Positions 1 to 7,169 of a stretch of 9,406 nt of DNA are shown in pieces. The DNA comes from Candidatus Saccharimonadota bacterium. Its GTDB lineage: Bacteria; Patescibacteriota; Saccharimonadia; Saccharimonadales; UBA4665. Made by a program: the position numbers and the translations under genes. The number at the start of each line of letters is the position of its first letter. Position 1 is the stretch's first letter. Below the pieces are notes generated by a model. The model saw only the letters and a program-made list of their open reading frames with translations. It had not been told where the DNA came from and did not search any database. The DNA is taken from positions 1 to 9,406 of the forward strand of contig JARIHJ010000089.1 in NCBI GenBank assembly GCA_029288335.1. The letters are read 5' to 3'.

Positions 1-1
1 C

Positions 2-1765
2 TTCCAGATTGGTACGCGTTTGGCGCGAACCTATTACATCTACGGCTTCCCGCGTCAGGTCTTTACCGGCTGGTTGTCGAGTATTGTGAATATGGACGAA
101 GTGATTGACCTGTCTATGTACATTTATCCGGTCGAAAGCCAGGTGGTGCTCGAAAACTTGCGCAAAAAAGTATCGCAAATTGAAGCCGGCATACAGATTG
201 ACAGCGAAAAGGGCCGCGTGCGCGACCCGGGCAAGGAAGCCGCTGTTCAGGATGCTGAAGAAATGCGCGATAAATTGCAGGTCGGCGAGGAGCGCTTTTT
301 CCGCTTCGGGATGTATTTCACGATTTACGTCAGCAGTCAGGACGAAATGGAGTTTGTTAGCCATAAGATCGAAACAATGCTCGGCCAGCAGTTAGTGTTT
401 TCTAAGCCGGCCACTTCTCAGCAGGAACACGGCCTCAACTCGACCGTGCCGCAGTTCGAAGATCAACTCCAAATCCGCCGCAATATGTCGACTGGCGCAC
501 TTTCGACCACTTTTCCGTTTACTAGCGCCGACTTGACACAGGAAAACGGCATTCTCTATGGCATCAATATGCACAATTCCGGCTTGGTTATTTTTGATCG
601 CTTCTCATTGGAAAACGGCAACTCGGTGGTCTTCGCCAAGTCCGGCGCCGGTAAATCTTTCACTGTAAAGTTGGAAGCACTGCGCTCACTGATGTTTGGC
701 ACCGAGATTTTCATCATCGACCCGGAAAACGAATACCAGCGGATGTGCGAGGCCGTCGCCGGCGCTTACGTCCGGCTGTCACTAAATTCTAATGTCCGTA
801 TCAACCCATTCGACCTACCGCAAGTTATCGACACCGAGGAGGCCGACAACGCCTTGCGGTCTAACCTCATCACCCTGCACGGCTTACTGCGCCTAATGAT
901 GGGTGGGGCTCAGGCCCAAATCCAAAGTACGGGTGCGAGCGTGCTGACCCCAGCGCTAGCACCAAGCGAAGAGGCAGATCTGGACGCCGCTTTGATCGAA
1001 ACTTATGCTAAAGCCGGCATCACCAACGACCCACTGACTCACACTAGCCAGCCGCCGACCATTACCGACCTTTACGACACCTTGCTCCATATGGGCGGCA
1101 CCGGCCCGCAGCTAGCCCAAAGATTGAGAAAGTACACCAGCGGCACCTTCGCCGGCATCTTTAGCCAGCAAAGCAATATCAATATCGATAACCCAATGGT
1201 CGTCTTCAATGTGCGCGACCTCGAGGACGAACTCCGTCCGGTGGCTATGTATATCGTCCTTAACTACATCTGGAACAAGACTAAATCCGACCAGAAAAAG
1301 CGCCTACTGCTCATTGATGAAGCCTGGCAGCTGATGAAATACGAGGACAGCGCCAACTTTATGTTCTCCCTGGCCAAGCGCGCCCGCAAATATAACCTCG
1401 GCATCACCACCATCTCGCAAGACGTCGAAGATTTTATGGGCAGCCGAATGGGCCGTGCCATCGTCGCCAACTCGTCTATGCAATTTTTGCTGAAGCAGTC
1501 GGCTAGCGCGGTTGATATGCTGGCCGACGTCTTCAAGCTGACCAGCGAGGAGAAAAAGCGCCTGAGCCAGTTTCCGGTCGGCCAAGGTCTGTTCTTCGCC
1601 GGTAGCAACCACGTTCACATTCAAGTGATCGCGAGCCCCACCGAAACCAGCCTGATTACCACCAACCCCGAGCAGGTCAAGCAAATCGAAGCTCAGCAAT
1701 CAGGCGAGATGAGCCAGCCGGCTGGCACGATCGACCTAGCGAACCGGTTAACCCCAGGAGTATAA
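2..1765 (+). CDS. virB4: VirB4/TraC-type T4SS ATPase, 5' truncated by window edge
   Basis: Cytoplasmic AAA+-like ATPase that energises assembly or transport in type IV secretion/conjugation machines. The frame is open to the left edge (FQIGTR precedes the TTG at 20), so the true start lies outside and this is the C-terminal ~587 residues. Numbering from codon 20: residues 1-130 resemble the VirB4/CagE/TrbE N-terminal domain. Walker A is AKSGAGKS (206-213, Lys212) and is followed by a 'IFIIDPENEY' strand. Walker B is LLLIDEAW (429-436, Asp433-Glu434). A 'TTISQD' Gln motif (Gln467) and the VirB4-like tail with 'QFLLKQSASAVDML' and 'FPVGQGLFF' follow. Walker motifs are intact, so it is probably active. 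It is the first visible gene of the + strand operon. TraC/TrbE/VirB4 are close relatives and the exact subfamily cannot be fixed here. Family call is firm; the subfamily is inferred. Confidence 0.9.
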   Translation, partial: FQIGTRLARTYYIYGFPRQVFTGWLSSIVNMDEVIDLSMYIYPVESQVVLENLRKKVSQIEAGIQIDSEKGRVRDPGKEAAVQDAEEMRDKLQVGEERFFRFGMYFTIYVSSQDEMEFVSHKIETMLGQQLVFSKPATSQQEHGLNSTVPQFEDQLQIRRNMSTGALSTTFPFTSADLTQENGILYGINMHNSGLVIFDRFSLENGNSVVFAKSGAGKSFTVKLEALRSLMFGTEIFIIDPENEYQRMCEAVAGAYVRLSLNSNVRINPFDLPQVIDTEEADNALRSNLITLHGLLRLMMGGAQAQIQSTGASVLTPALAPSEEADLDAALIETYAKAGITNDPLTHTSQPPTITDLYDTLLHMGGTGPQLAQRLRKYTSGTFAGIFSQQSNINIDNPMVVFNVRDLEDELRPVAMYIVLNYIWNKTKSDQKKRLLLIDEAWQLMKYEDSANFMFSLAKRARKYNLGITTISQDVEDFMGSRMGRAIVANSSMQFLLKQSASAVDMLADVFKLTSEEKKRLSQFPVGQGLFFAGSNHVHIQVIASPTETSLITTNPEQVKQIEAQQSGEMSQPAGTIDLANRLTPGV

Positions 1766-1798
1766 TTAACTGATTAATTAGCTAGCTCACAAGCTAGC
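1763..1798 (+). repeat. Twin abutting 18-nt hairpins in the virB4-downstream gap
   Basis: Two perfect inverted repeats lie directly end to end. The first has arms TAATTAA (1763-1769) and TTAATTA (1774-1780) around the loop CTGA. The second has arms GCTAGCT (1781-1787) and AGCTAGC (1792-1798) around the loop CACA. Each is a 7-bp stem with a 4-nt loop. The first stem starts on the virB4 TAA stop codon. No T-run follows, so a classical intrinsic terminator is unlikely. The pair may act on mRNA stability, processing or ribosome release between the two genes; that role is inference. Confidence 0.6.
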
Positions 1799-1822
1799 AA
1801 ATGGGAAAAGCCTAAAACTAAA

Positions 1823-4354
1823 ATGCCAGTCTACGACGACGAAAAAACCGAAGCCGAGCGACTCAGCCAAATTACCGGCATTGGTAAAGATGAAAAAAAT
1901 ATAAAGGACCCAGGGGTACACGCAAAAGATGGCGGCTTTTACCATAAGAATACCGACAATAAAAGTGCGGACAAACAAAGCCTAGCTTCAGCCGAAACTG
2001 CTGGCGACCAGGTCGGGCTCGGCCATAACACCAACGACCACGACGCCAGCCGTTTGGAAAGGGCTAAAAACTTCTCCAACCGACACAAAAAGGGCATAGT
2101 CGGCACACTCTTGACCGGCGCTGTGCTTGGTGGCGGCTTTAGCTTTTTGTCCATCATCTCTGGTCCACTCCAATTCTTAAAGATCGCTAGTGATCTTGAG
2201 CATTTTCACTTTTCATCCCTGGAGGATCATGGCAACCAGCGCACTTCCGGTATCTTGAAAGATATCAAAGAGCTCAGAGCGCTAAAAACAGGAGGTGGCT
2301 GGGAGCGCACGCGCCTTGGCTTCATTGGCAGCAGAATAGCACCAAGGTTAACAGCAAAGTTAGAGGCTAACGGTGTCGAGTTTGTGACCAGCAAGGCCGG
2401 AATTATTACCGAAGGAATTCGGTTAGATCCGAAAAAATATCCCGAGATAAAAAATATGAATCCAGACGAGGCAGCTCAATATCTAAAGGAGAAATATAAC
2501 CTAAAAGGCTTACCTAAAGTGATAGACGGTAAGGTGTTTATAGCGGCAGAGGATCTCGGCAACAATCCACTTATCAGCCGCGCGCTCACTAGAGGGATAC
2601 TGCAAAACCTAAATTTCAACGCCCTAACCTCCCGTATGGGAGCTCGCCTCCTCGATAATATGTATAACTTAGGCTGGCATATTATGAGCAACTCTAAAAA
2701 CAAGAGAATAGGAGAAACATTAGACAAGTGGAAGCAGCGAATGAACCAAGACCAACAGCAGGCCATTGAGGAGGGCACAACTGAACCCACGGTAAACGCA
2801 CAAGAAGAAAACTGCAAAAGCGGCGAGACGGCGTGCCAACAGCAGAATGAACAGGCCCAAACTGAAACAGACGAAGCCAGGAGCACTACTGGTGAGGCTG
2901 AGGCTGCCCGCAGTGGTGGCTTTGGCAACCAAGCATTGAAAGACTTGACCAAAAACCTCACCGAAAAGCTTACCAGTAAGACTGCGTCTGGTATCGGCGG
3001 AATAATAGCCGCTCTTTGCATAATGAAAGGCTTGAACGACGCTTATCCGGCGGTCAAAATGGCAGAAGTCATTATCCCCCTGATACGCTTCGCCTCAGAA
3101 TATATGTCGCTCGGCAGCCAGGTAAAAAGTGGCCAAGATACAAGCACCCAGCAACTCGGTTATTACTCACAGGCGTTTTATGACAATAACAGCGACACAA
3201 GCGACCCTAACGCCGGCACCAACTGGGCACAAGCCCAGTCGCAAAACGCCGAGGAGATTAACGCCGGTATGTCCGACGCTCCTCCGCTTAACAAAAACGG
3301 GCTGCCTCCAGGCGTTCCTCCGGAAAACGCACTCAAGAATCTATCTCAGGGCAGCCCGTTAAGTTGGATAAATGATATACCAGGACTTGGCCTAGCCTGT
3401 AGCGCTGTAGGCGGTTTCTTTGTCAGCTTGTTAGGCGGCGGACCAATCGGTGCCATTTTGGGTACTGTGCTGGGCCCACTGATCACGCAGATTCCTGGCG
3501 TAGGCAGCTCTATAGCTAGATTTGCCAGTATGATAGTCGGTTGGATGGTTGGGGCGCCAGTTACTGCCTTCCCGCAGGGCGCACAAACTGGAAATTATTT
3601 GAACTTTGGCGCTAGATTAACTTCAAACGCCCAGGCTGTGACATCTGGCGGTGGCGCTCTCACCCCGGCTCAGGAAGCGCAACAAAGCAAAGACGAGGGT
3701 GCCTTACAACAACAGCAATTCGCCAGCAACTCTTTTGCCGATCGCATCTTCAACCCCTGGCTCAACGGCTCACTGTTGAACAAGCTAGCCACCAGCATCA
3801 ACCCCAGCATTTACACTAACGTCGCTAGTATTACCAGCGATATTACCGGCATTTTCGGCTCGCTGGCTCACTCGCTATCCAGCTTAATAGCGAGACCCAG
3901 CTACGCTGCCGGCACCGTTAATCTAGAGCAGGTCTACGGCTTCCCGGAATACGGCTTTAGTGACGCCGATATGAATAACGCGGCCACCAGCGACCCCTAC
4001 CAGAATTCTATTAACGCTGCCAACCTGCTGGACTCACAATGTACCGATAGCAATCATAATCCAGATACGACTTGCCAAATTATCAAGCAGGCTCAGCAGT
4101 GCTTTGGAGTAAACATCGTGGGTACCAAAAACCCTGACGGTAGCAATCAGTGGGACGTCCAGGTGGGAACCAGTTCTATAAATCCCTATAATACTACTGG
4201 CGCTAACGCCTATCCCCAGAGTACCTGTGGGAGTAACGATCCTAGCTGGCTAACAATCCGTTTCTTCGTCTTTGATACCGAAACTATGAAAAGTCTGGGT
4301 TGCTATGAAGGCGATGCAACATCTTGCACCGAACTAGGGTTTGCCAATTCTTAA
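1823..4354 (+). CDS. Large multi-pass membrane protein of the T4SS-like operon, Cys-rich C-terminus
   Basis: Family not recognised. It has 843 residues. Residues 1-90 are charged, polar and free of hydrophobic stretches. A hydrophobic segment follows at about 91-113. Residues 150-315 form a soluble-looking region, then a Gln/Glu/Thr-rich low-complexity stretch (about 311-365). More hydrophobic segments lie at 390-404 and 413-430, and a long Gly-rich hydrophobic block at 520-580 has room for two or three helices. The tail (about 695-843) has aromatic and Asn/Asp/Ser-rich sequence and six cysteines (740, 751, 760, 802, 827, 835), an even number that would suit three disulfides outside the cell. 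Position after virB4 and the multi-pass layout suggest a VirB6/TrbL-like channel or a surface scaffold, but no family motif proves it. The start is ATG with only a weak, distant purine run (1803-1810) upstream; the 4-codon ATG frame at 1801 ends before it. Confidence 0.85.
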   Translation: MPVYDDEKTEAERLSQITGIGKDEKNIKDPGVHAKDGGFYHKNTDNKSADKQSLASAETAGDQVGLGHNTNDHDASRLERAKNFSNRHKKGIVGTLLTGAVLGGGFSFLSIISGPLQFLKIASDLEHFHFSSLEDHGNQRTSGILKDIKELRALKTGGGWERTRLGFIGSRIAPRLTAKLEANGVEFVTSKAGIITEGIRLDPKKYPEIKNMNPDEAAQYLKEKYNLKGLPKVIDGKVFIAAEDLGNNPLISRALTRGILQNLNFNALTSRMGARLLDNMYNLGWHIMSNSKNKRIGETLDKWKQRMNQDQQQAIEEGTTEPTVNAQEENCKSGETACQQQNEQAQTETDEARSTTGEAEAARSGGFGNQALKDLTKNLTEKLTSKTASGIGGIIAALCIMKGLNDAYPAVKMAEVIIPLIRFASEYMSLGSQVKSGQDTSTQQLGYYSQAFYDNNSDTSDPNAGTNWAQAQSQNAEEINAGMSDAPPLNKNGLPPGVPPENALKNLSQGSPLSWINDIPGLGLACSAVGGFFVSLLGGGPIGAILGTVLGPLITQIPGVGSSIARFASMIVGWMVGAPVTAFPQGAQTGNYLNFGARLTSNAQAVTSGGGALTPAQEAQQSKDEGALQQQQFASNSFADRIFNPWLNGSLLNKLATSINPSIYTNVASITSDITGIFGSLAHSLSSLIARPSYAAGTVNLEQVYGFPEYGFSDADMNNAATSDPYQNSINAANLLDSQCTDSNHNPDTTCQIIKQAQQCFGVNIVGTKNPDGSNQWDVQVGTSSINPYNTTGANAYPQSTCGSNDPSWLTIRFFVFDTETMKSLGCYEGDATSCTELGFANS

Positions 4355-4357
4355 GCT

Positions 4358-5617
4358 ATGGCTAAAAGGACTTCTTCGATAAATATAAAAGTGTGGCACA
4401 CAAGTATTAGGATGGTAGCCGTAGCGTTGGCGGGTGTCTTTATTTCCGGTCTGGTTGGCCCTGCCGTCTTCGCAATGTCGGCCGCCCAACAGCAAGTTTT
4501 TGATTATGGCATTGGCTATTTTGATGTCCAAAACGATTCTTGCGACGCGTCAGGAACGGGCGACACTACTGGCTCGAGCAGTTCGGGGGGTAGCGATATT
4601 GTTAAATTTCTCGCTGATTGGGAAGTGCATGAATCGGGTGGTGGTGGAGGTGAATACAACCCTTATAACTATACTCAACCTCCGAGTTTCCCCGCCTATA
4701 ACTCGGCCGGGGTGAGAAACTATCCAGACTATCAAACTGGCATAAAAGAAACTGTTGCGTTCTTCAGTCAGACTAATATGGCTAAATTCCTGGCTGCTTT
4801 AAAGAGCGGCAATGTGCAAGCCACCGCCACGGCATTGAATGACTTTTACTCTTGGCCTGGTGCACCTGCCGAGGGAAGCCTTATCTTGTCTGATATGAAT
4901 AGTGTTGACCTGAACAGAACTATACCCAGTATGCCCGGACACACTATTGGTCAGTTCGCCACCGACTTATTGACGGCGTTAAACTCAGGAACGGTCCCCA
5001 CCGGTGGTAGTTCAAGCGGTTGTTCGGGAGGAGTAGTTGGCCCAGTACAGGGCAGTATAGTCCAAACGGCCGTTAATTTAGCTTGGGACGACGTGGCTAA
5101 CCCTGCCGGCGGAGTTGATACGCCAGCTTGTTATAGTGGCGGCCAGGCCATAAATCCTGAGCCGTCAGGTTGCCACCACGGTTTTCAGCAACGTGCAGGT
5201 AACGGTCCCAGTACCAACACCGACCCAACCCAGTACACGCCGCCGTCATTCATTGCCGCCATAAAACACGGGGATGGTGTGGATGGCACCGATTACACTG
5301 ATTGCGGTGCATTTGTAGCCACGGTTATGCACGCCAGTGGTGTCGACCCAAATTATCCAAGTATCGGCACATCCACTCAGCTAGCTTACGCTGAAAGTCA
5401 CCCCGAAAAATTCCAGATCATCAATAACGTCACGAGTACTGCGCAAATTCAGCCGGGCGATATATTCGTTAATAGTGACCATACGTTTATATATGTTGGC
5501 CCCCAGGCTGACGGTTACTCGGTTGCTGAAGCTTCTCAGTTTAACCACTCTCCAGAGGTTGACCACGCAGCCTATTTTGCCGGTTTTACATTAGTGAGGG
5601 TAAAAAGTAATGGGTAA
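4358..5617 (+). CDS. Secreted two-domain peptidoglycan hydrolase: muramidase-like plus NlpC/P60-like
   Basis: Probable wall-degrading enzyme that opens the murein for the T4SS-like machine, the role of VirB1 in other systems. It has 419 residues. A signal peptide or anchor spans 1-39 (basic start, hydrophobic 19-38, AxA-like site VFA at 37-39). Domain 1, about 81-175, carries W88xxxE92, 'NPYNYTQ' (101-107) and 'YNSAGVRNY' (114-122), a pattern I associate with actinobacterial and phage lysozyme-like domains; Glu92 is the candidate acid. Ser/Gly-rich linkers lie at 65-79 and about 215-227. Domain 2, about 235-417, has 'TDCGAFV' with Cys316 and 'PGDIF...DHTFIYVG' with His375, fitting an NlpC/P60 or CHAP cysteine peptidase or amidase; the third catalytic residue is uncertain. 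It starts 3 nt after the previous stop with no clear Shine-Dalgarno, so translation is probably coupled. Domain 2 is the better supported; domain 1 rests on motif resemblance. Confidence 0.82.
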   Translation: MAKRTSSINIKVWHTSIRMVAVALAGVFISGLVGPAVFAMSAAQQQVFDYGIGYFDVQNDSCDASGTGDTTGSSSSGGSDIVKFLADWEVHESGGGGGEYNPYNYTQPPSFPAYNSAGVRNYPDYQTGIKETVAFFSQTNMAKFLAALKSGNVQATATALNDFYSWPGAPAEGSLILSDMNSVDLNRTIPSMPGHTIGQFATDLLTALNSGTVPTGGSSSGCSGGVVGPVQGSIVQTAVNLAWDDVANPAGGVDTPACYSGGQAINPEPSGCHHGFQQRAGNGPSTNTDPTQYTPPSFIAAIKHGDGVDGTDYTDCGAFVATVMHASGVDPNYPSIGTSTQLAYAESHPEKFQIINNVTSTAQIQPGDIFVNSDHTFIYVGPQADGYSVAEASQFNHSPEVDHAAYFAGFTLVRVKSNG

Positions 5618-6218
5618 AAAATTAATACTGGTCACCATAGGGGTAATTTTTGCGGCACTGGTCGCGCTGTCGATAGTTTTATCGCTACGCAAACCGCCCA
5701 ACATTAATTTAGTAATGTCGCCATCGGCGGCAAGCGCCAGACTAGACGGCAAGAAGCCGGTTAAACCAGGTGAATTTTATGTCGGTCCAGGCCAACATAC
5801 TATATCCGCCAACTTTGAGGGTTTTGCGCCTACTAAAGTAACCTTTTCTAGCCCCACAACTGGCATCAAAAAGGTTTACGTTATTTTACAGCCAAATTCA
5901 CCGACTGGCATCAGCTGGCTCGAGAGCCATCCGGAAGATCAACAAACTCGCGAAGGCTATGGCGGTCAGAAATTCGCATCAGACTCTACTGCTTTTGCTC
6001 AAAGCAATCAGATAATTAACTATCTGCCTTTTGTTGGCAATGCCGACGCGCCTTTTCGAATCGACTATACTTCTCCGGCAAACCCCACCGACCCGGTAAC
6101 AATCATAATTACGTACTATACTGAGGAGGGCAAAACTCAAGCTCTCGGCTGGCTTGAAAATAAAGGCTATCCTGTGGCAAAGAACAGCCAGTATATTGAA
6201 TTTGTAGACAAAACTTAG
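5610..6218 (+). CDS. Membrane-anchored PEGA-domain protein
   Basis: It has 202 residues: a short basic start, one hydrophobic helix (5-26) with no obvious cleavage site, then an extracytoplasmic region. Residues about 32-95 fit a PEGA-type beta domain, with 'ARLDGKKP' (43-50), a 'PG' turn, 'GPGQHTISANFEGF' (59-72) and a final beta strand 'KVYVILQPN'. Residues about 120-202 form a second small domain with 'FRIDYTS', 'VTIIITYYTEEG' and 'ALGWLENKGYP'; I do not recognise its family. PEGA domains are common in bacterial surface proteins and have no catalytic residues, so a wall- or partner-binding role is likely. The ATG overlaps the end of the hydrolase gene (shared ATGGGTAA), and a good ribosome site GAGGG sits about 10 nt upstream. 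Last gene of the operon; it ends in TAG. Confidence 0.83.
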   Translation: MGKKLILVTIGVIFAALVALSIVLSLRKPPNINLVMSPSAASARLDGKKPVKPGEFYVGPGQHTISANFEGFAPTKVTFSSPTTGIKKVYVILQPNSPTGISWLESHPEDQQTREGYGGQKFASDSTAFAQSNQIINYLPFVGNADAPFRIDYTSPANPTDPVTIIITYYTEEGKTQALGWLENKGYPVAKNSQYIEFVDKT

Positions 6219-6248
6219 TGTGTAAATCGAGTCGCTGAAGGGGTTGTT

Positions 6249-6290
6249 GTTTGAGCTTTTATAGACAAGACTTGTCCAAACTACTCAAAT
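6249..6290. repeat. Nested inverted repeats between convergent genes; possible weak bidirectional terminator
   Basis: The 109-nt gap 6219-6327 separates the convergent PEGA and lipoprotein genes. An outer pair TTTGAG (6250-6255) / CTCAAA (6284-6289), extendable by one G-U pair, encloses an inner hairpin GACAA-GAC-TTGTC (6264-6276). Neither strand has a T-run directly after the structure, so a classical intrinsic terminator is not supported. The position makes a transcription-end role plausible. Nothing else is visible in this gap. Confidence 0.3.
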
Positions 6291-6327
6291 TCTACAATGT
6301 TGCGCCGTAGGGTTGGGAAGAGTGTCC

Positions 6328-7116
6328 CTAACAAGACTTTTGCTGAAGGCAAGCTGGAGCTACGTTCTTGCCAGACAAGCCAATATCCCCTTGGGCACCT
6401 ATAGCCTTAAGAACAGCATCCATTAGTTGCTCGTTGGCTTCAAAGGGCGCAATCGCACCTCTACTGAGCACAGTAACCCCAACTGATGCCACTGGCACAC
6501 CCGTTGAATCTTTGAGTTCACTTATTAGCGCTTTTCCGGAGGCTCCAACAGCAAGTGCATTTGGATCCCAACCGGAAGTCTCACCGTCAATCACCCCAAT
6601 ATAATCTGGAGCATAATCACTGAATCCGCCAGGTATTGCGTTATCTACAATTATCTCGGCTACGTAGTTGGGTGGATCGTTACTTGGCGTTAGCCCTTTT
6701 GCTACCCATTCGATATTATTACCAGGAATTTGTTTGGCGTCCTCCTGGGTTTCTTTTATGGTGCCATCGTAGCAAATAAGTCCATTGCCTTCTAATTGTT
6801 GTACTGCTTTCCCAATAGCCTCGTTAGTACATAAATTAATTAGGCTTATGTCTGTGATGGTGAGTTTTTTATTCGGTGTGGTGGCGCTGGCTGAGCTTTC
6901 GGGGTGGTTAGAGTAGGTGGTTGGGCTGGTGGGATGGGTGGTTTTGGCCGCGCTAGATTTCTTACCAGTATGGGTAGTTGATGTGCTATGGCTGGGTTTA
7001 GGGGTGTGCTCGTTACTAATAGCACCAGCACTGCAACCGGCAGTAATAACACCAAGCGCTGCTAGTGTAGCGGTGGCAGCTGTTCTGACTTTGTAACTGG
7101 ATTCGTGATTTCTCAT
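6328..7116 (-). CDS. Putative lipoprotein with Ser/Thr-rich linker, function unknown
   Basis: Exported protein of 262 residues, family not recognised. The basic N-terminus and hydrophobic stretch (about 12-27) end in 'ITAGC', so Cys28 is the likely lipidation site; Thr at -3 makes the lipobox imperfect. Residues 29-84 are a Ser/Thr/Pro/His/Lys-rich linker that would hold the globular part away from the membrane. Residues about 85-262 form the folded part, with four cysteines (96, 115, 256, 262) that could form two disulfides. No catalytic motif is evident. The start is ATG with AAGGA (7123-7127) six nt upstream, an excellent ribosome site. It lies downstream of recF on the same strand but has its own promoter, so it may be controlled apart from dnaN-recF. 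The Thr/Pro-rich linker style is common in actinobacterial lipoproteins. Coding call is good; function is open. Confidence 0.8.
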   Translation of the reverse strand: MRNHESSYKVRTAATATLAALGVITAGCSAGAISNEHTPKPSHSTSTTHTGKKSSAAKTTHPTSPTTYSNHPESSASATTPNKKLTITDISLINLCTNEAIGKAVQQLEGNGLICYDGTIKETQEDAKQIPGNNIEWVAKGLTPSNDPPNYVAEIIVDNAIPGGFSDYAPDYIGVIDGETSGWDPNALAVGASGKALISELKDSTGVPVASVGVTVLSRGAIAPFEANEQLMDAVLKAIGAQGDIGLSGKNVAPACLQQKSC

Positions 7117-7140
7117 CTGAATTCCTTAATACAGTTACCG

Positions 7141-7169
7141 ATTATACCACTAGTGGTTTAATTTTGCAA
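7141..7169 (-). promoter_or_regulatory. Sigma70-type promoter of the lipoprotein gene
   Basis: Reading the minus strand, TTGCAA (7164-7169, 4 of 6 consensus) is followed after exactly 17 nt by a perfect TATAAT (7141-7146). The TG of an extended -10 (TGG-TATAAT) comes just before it. The predicted transcript start near 7134 leaves a leader of about 18 nt that contains the AAGGA ribosome site. The -35 lies inside the 3' end of recF. Confidence 0.75.
7146..7157. promoter_or_regulatory. Perfect 12-bp palindrome in the promoter spacer, putative operator
   Basis: ACCACTAGTGGT is a perfect palindrome. It fills most of the spacer between the -35 and -10 boxes of the lipoprotein promoter and touches the first base of the -10. 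A dimeric repressor bound here would block RNA polymerase. The 8-nt half CTAGTGGT recurs at 7186-7193, and its complement ACCACTAG at 7329-7336, both inside recF. No regulator gene lies in the window. The palindrome is seen directly; the operator role is inferred. Confidence 0.45.

Noticed and set aside
1264..1699. Two overlapping minus-strand open frames in the virB4 region
   Set aside because: They lie opposite the Walker B and C-terminal motifs of VirB4, which establish the coding strand.
2476..3021. Long minus-strand open frame of 181 codons inside the large membrane protein gene
   Set aside because: The product is Ser/Cys/Phe-rich with no domain, and the plus-strand reading fits the operon with membrane segments; it looks like a shadow frame.
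4412..4414. Alternative ATG start (codon 19) for the two-domain hydrolase
   Set aside because: It would remove the basic residues ahead of the hydrophobic signal segment and has no ribosome site at proper spacing; the ATG at 4358 keeps a normal signal peptide and 3-nt coupling.
6315..6328. Small hairpin GGGA/TCCC right at the end of the lipoprotein gene as a terminator
   Set aside because: The stem is only 4 bp with no T-run after it on the minus strand, and it overlaps the stop codon.
6368..6604. Open + strand frame of 78 codons opposite the lipoprotein gene
   Set aside because: It is antisense to a well-supported gene with lipobox and ribosome site, and has no recognisable domain.
6901..6947. 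G-rich stretch on the + strand with several GG/GGG runs, a possible G-quadruplex
   Set aside because: It is opposite the Ser/Thr/Pro linker of the lipoprotein gene, where ACC, CCC and similar codons force the G bias; the GGG runs are unevenly spaced and only a weak two-tier structure would fit.
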